Assembly (NCBI GenBank): GCA_018716505.1
Contig: DVJW01000022.1
Coordinates: 1-32,468 of the forward strand
DNA: 32,468 bases
Origin: Candidatus Faecaligallichristensenella faecipullorum
GTDB lineage: Bacteria > Bacillota > Clostridia > Christensenellales > Aristaeellaceae
Reading direction: 5' to 3'
Positions 31,538-32,468 of this stretch are shown here, piece after piece. A program made the position numbers and the translations under genes. Under the pieces are notes generated by a model. It saw only the letters and a program-made list of their open reading frames with translations. It was not told where the DNA came from and did no database searches. How positions within the stretch are numbered: position 1 is the stretch's first letter; every line of letters starts with the position of its first letter.

Positions 31538-32182
31538 ATGAGCGAAAAAAAACCGATTTTCCGGCGCGGAAAAGCGTTGGCCTTTGGCCGCTTTATCCGG
31601 AATCTTTTGATATTGGCCATTGTTTGCGCAGTGGGCTGGTATTTCCTGCGCTATTACAATTACGGCGGAGGCGATCCGGCGGCCCAGACGCCCACAGCCG
31701 CGCCCACCCCGGTGCCCACGTCTGCACCCACTCCGGAACCCACGCCCCGGCCCACCATGGAAATCTCCTCTGCCCCGTCCGATCTTCAAATCGCCCAGAG
31801 CGTGGAACTTTCCGCGCCGGTTCCGGCCGAAGCGGGCAAATACACCTGCGATATAACCGAGTTCAGCGCCCTGAGCGTCAACGGCCAGCCCGCCGTCATG
31901 GCGCGGGGCACGGCTTCCACCAGTGATTTGGAAGTGGGCGATGGCATTATTTATCTGGCCATAACCGGCTATTCCGGCCAGAATATCAGCGAAAAGTATT
32001 TCCCGGTTCGCTATCCGGCCGGCGACAAAAACTTTGAATGCTGTGTGGATCTCTCGGGCTTTGAGGACGGCAACTATGTGCTGAGCCTGGTGCTGGAAGC
32101 GGATTTCTCGACCCAACCGCTGCGCCTGACCCCGGCCTCGGTCCGCGGCTTTGTGCTGGAAAATGGAATACTGGTAAAATAG
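31538..32182 (+). CDS. Membrane-anchored protein with Pro-Thr linker, function unknown
   Basis: A 214-residue protein. A basic N-terminus (MSEKKPIFRRGK) is followed by one transmembrane helix (about 21-39), giving an extracellular C-terminus. Residues 48-73 are a low-complexity linker of repeated TP/AP units, a wall-spanning spacer. Residues 75-214 form a beta-rich extracellular domain with no family I recognise; it has two adjacent cysteines (ECCVDL). GGAGG lies 7 bases before the ATG. It appears monocistronic with a strong promoter. Confidence 0.75.
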   Translation: MSEKKPIFRRGKALAFGRFIRNLLILAIVCAVGWYFLRYYNYGGGDPAAQTPTAAPTPVPTSAPTPEPTPRPTMEISSAPSDLQIAQSVELSAPVPAEAGKYTCDITEFSALSVNGQPAVMARGTASTSDLEVGDGIIYLAITGYSGQNISEKYFPVRYPAGDKNFECCVDLSGFEDGNYVLSLVLEADFSTQPLRLTPASVRGFVLENGILVK

Positions 32183-32207
32183 GTCATCAACATTACGGGG
32201 ATAAGCC

Positions 32208-32468
32208 AAGCCGCCGCGGAAACAATTCCGCGGCGGCTTCTGGGTGTTGACTTTGTCAACACCCTTCGAAAAAATGAAATATTCATTTTTTCGAGTTGCA
32301 TCATTTTCCTTTGTCGCCCGTCAAAGGGCTTCGCCCTTCGCCGGGTACGCTCGGCGAATTTTCAATTCGCCGTCGCTAGTCGGGCTAACGCCCTCCCTTC
32401 CTCTGTCACCTTCGGTGACGGCCGGTCGGAGGCCGCGTTTACGCGGCTGGAGGTCCGAGGACAGCGCC
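32208..32468. repeat. Array of seven consecutive hairpins with very short loops
   Basis: After the gene stop at 32182: 14-bp stem at 32208-32239 (loop ACAA; no T-run, so at best a weak terminator); GGGTGTTGAC-TTT-GTCAACACCC at 32242-32264; a 13-bp stem at 32266-32294 (loop ATA); AAGGGC-TTC-GCCCTT at 32324-32338; CGGCGAATT-TTC-AATTCGCCG at 32352-32372; GTCACC-TTC-GGTGAC at 32405-32419; GCCGCGT-TT-ACGCGGC at 32432-32447. No supported gene was seen in this stretch, and it runs off the window. Confidence 0.7.

Overview
The window looks like chromosomal DNA from a high-GC, low-copy-operon Clostridia-type Firmicute, probably an uncultured gut lineage. The reasons are a RibU/FMN-riboswitch locus, a MocR regulator, PepV-like M20 dipeptidase, a membrane-fused MurF-like ligase beside Ddl, strong AGGAGG ribosome binding sites, and a hexuronate operon of the uxaC-uxuA-SDR type. 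The lineage is inferred, not proven. Most of the sequence is clearly GC-rich; the first ~1 kb is visibly more AT-rich and abuts the 3' end of a tRNA gene.

Layout. 1-1300: AT-rich segment with a small multi-pass membrane protein gene, palindromic GAACCCCC repeats, then tRNA-Ala(CGC) with a broken second tRNA copy upstream under one promoter. 1369-4331: DUF4037 nucleotidyltransferase-like protein and a glutamate-5-kinase-like amino acid kinase (minus), divergent from a GIY-YIG-like protein (plus). 4389-9074: a diguanylate cyclase with canonical GGDEF and I-site, followed by a GH116-type glycosidase, apparently one operon. 9216-11371: proS with its own promoter and terminator and a structured inverted-repeat element behind it. 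11391-16500: cell-envelope block (L,D-transpeptidase alone; alpha/beta hydrolase, MurF-like and Ddl as an operon). 16784-18241: MocR regulator. 18403-20954: ribU-tsaE-tsaB-rimI, tightly packed behind an FMN riboswitch. 21112-23340: GH78-like alpha-L-rhamnosidase, followed by 660 bp of palindromic and direct repeats. 24001-25452: M20 dipeptidase. 25692-25826: an unrecognised 44-residue ORF. 26000-30388: AraC-type regulator divergent from uxaC-uxuA-SDR. 30484-31446: KDPG/KHG aldolase fused to a glyoxalase-like domain. 31538-32182: membrane-anchored protein of unknown function. 32208-32468: a further array of short hairpins running off the window.

How the genes work together. The uxaC-uxuA-SDR genes convert glucuronate via fructuronate and mannonate to 2-keto-3-deoxygluconate; the aldolase acts after phosphorylation, but no KDG kinase is present here. 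The rhamnosidase and GH116 enzyme suggest use of plant or host glycans. FMN probably switches off RibU translation, whereas the downstream t6A-tRNA genes (tsaE, tsaB) may escape because the visible expression platform hides only the ribU ribosome binding site. No defence system, CRISPR array or prophage was seen. The least explained material is the noncoding DNA: several gaps are filled with consecutive short perfect hairpins, many with 2-3-nt loops, one of them bounded by 16-bp terminal inverted repeats.
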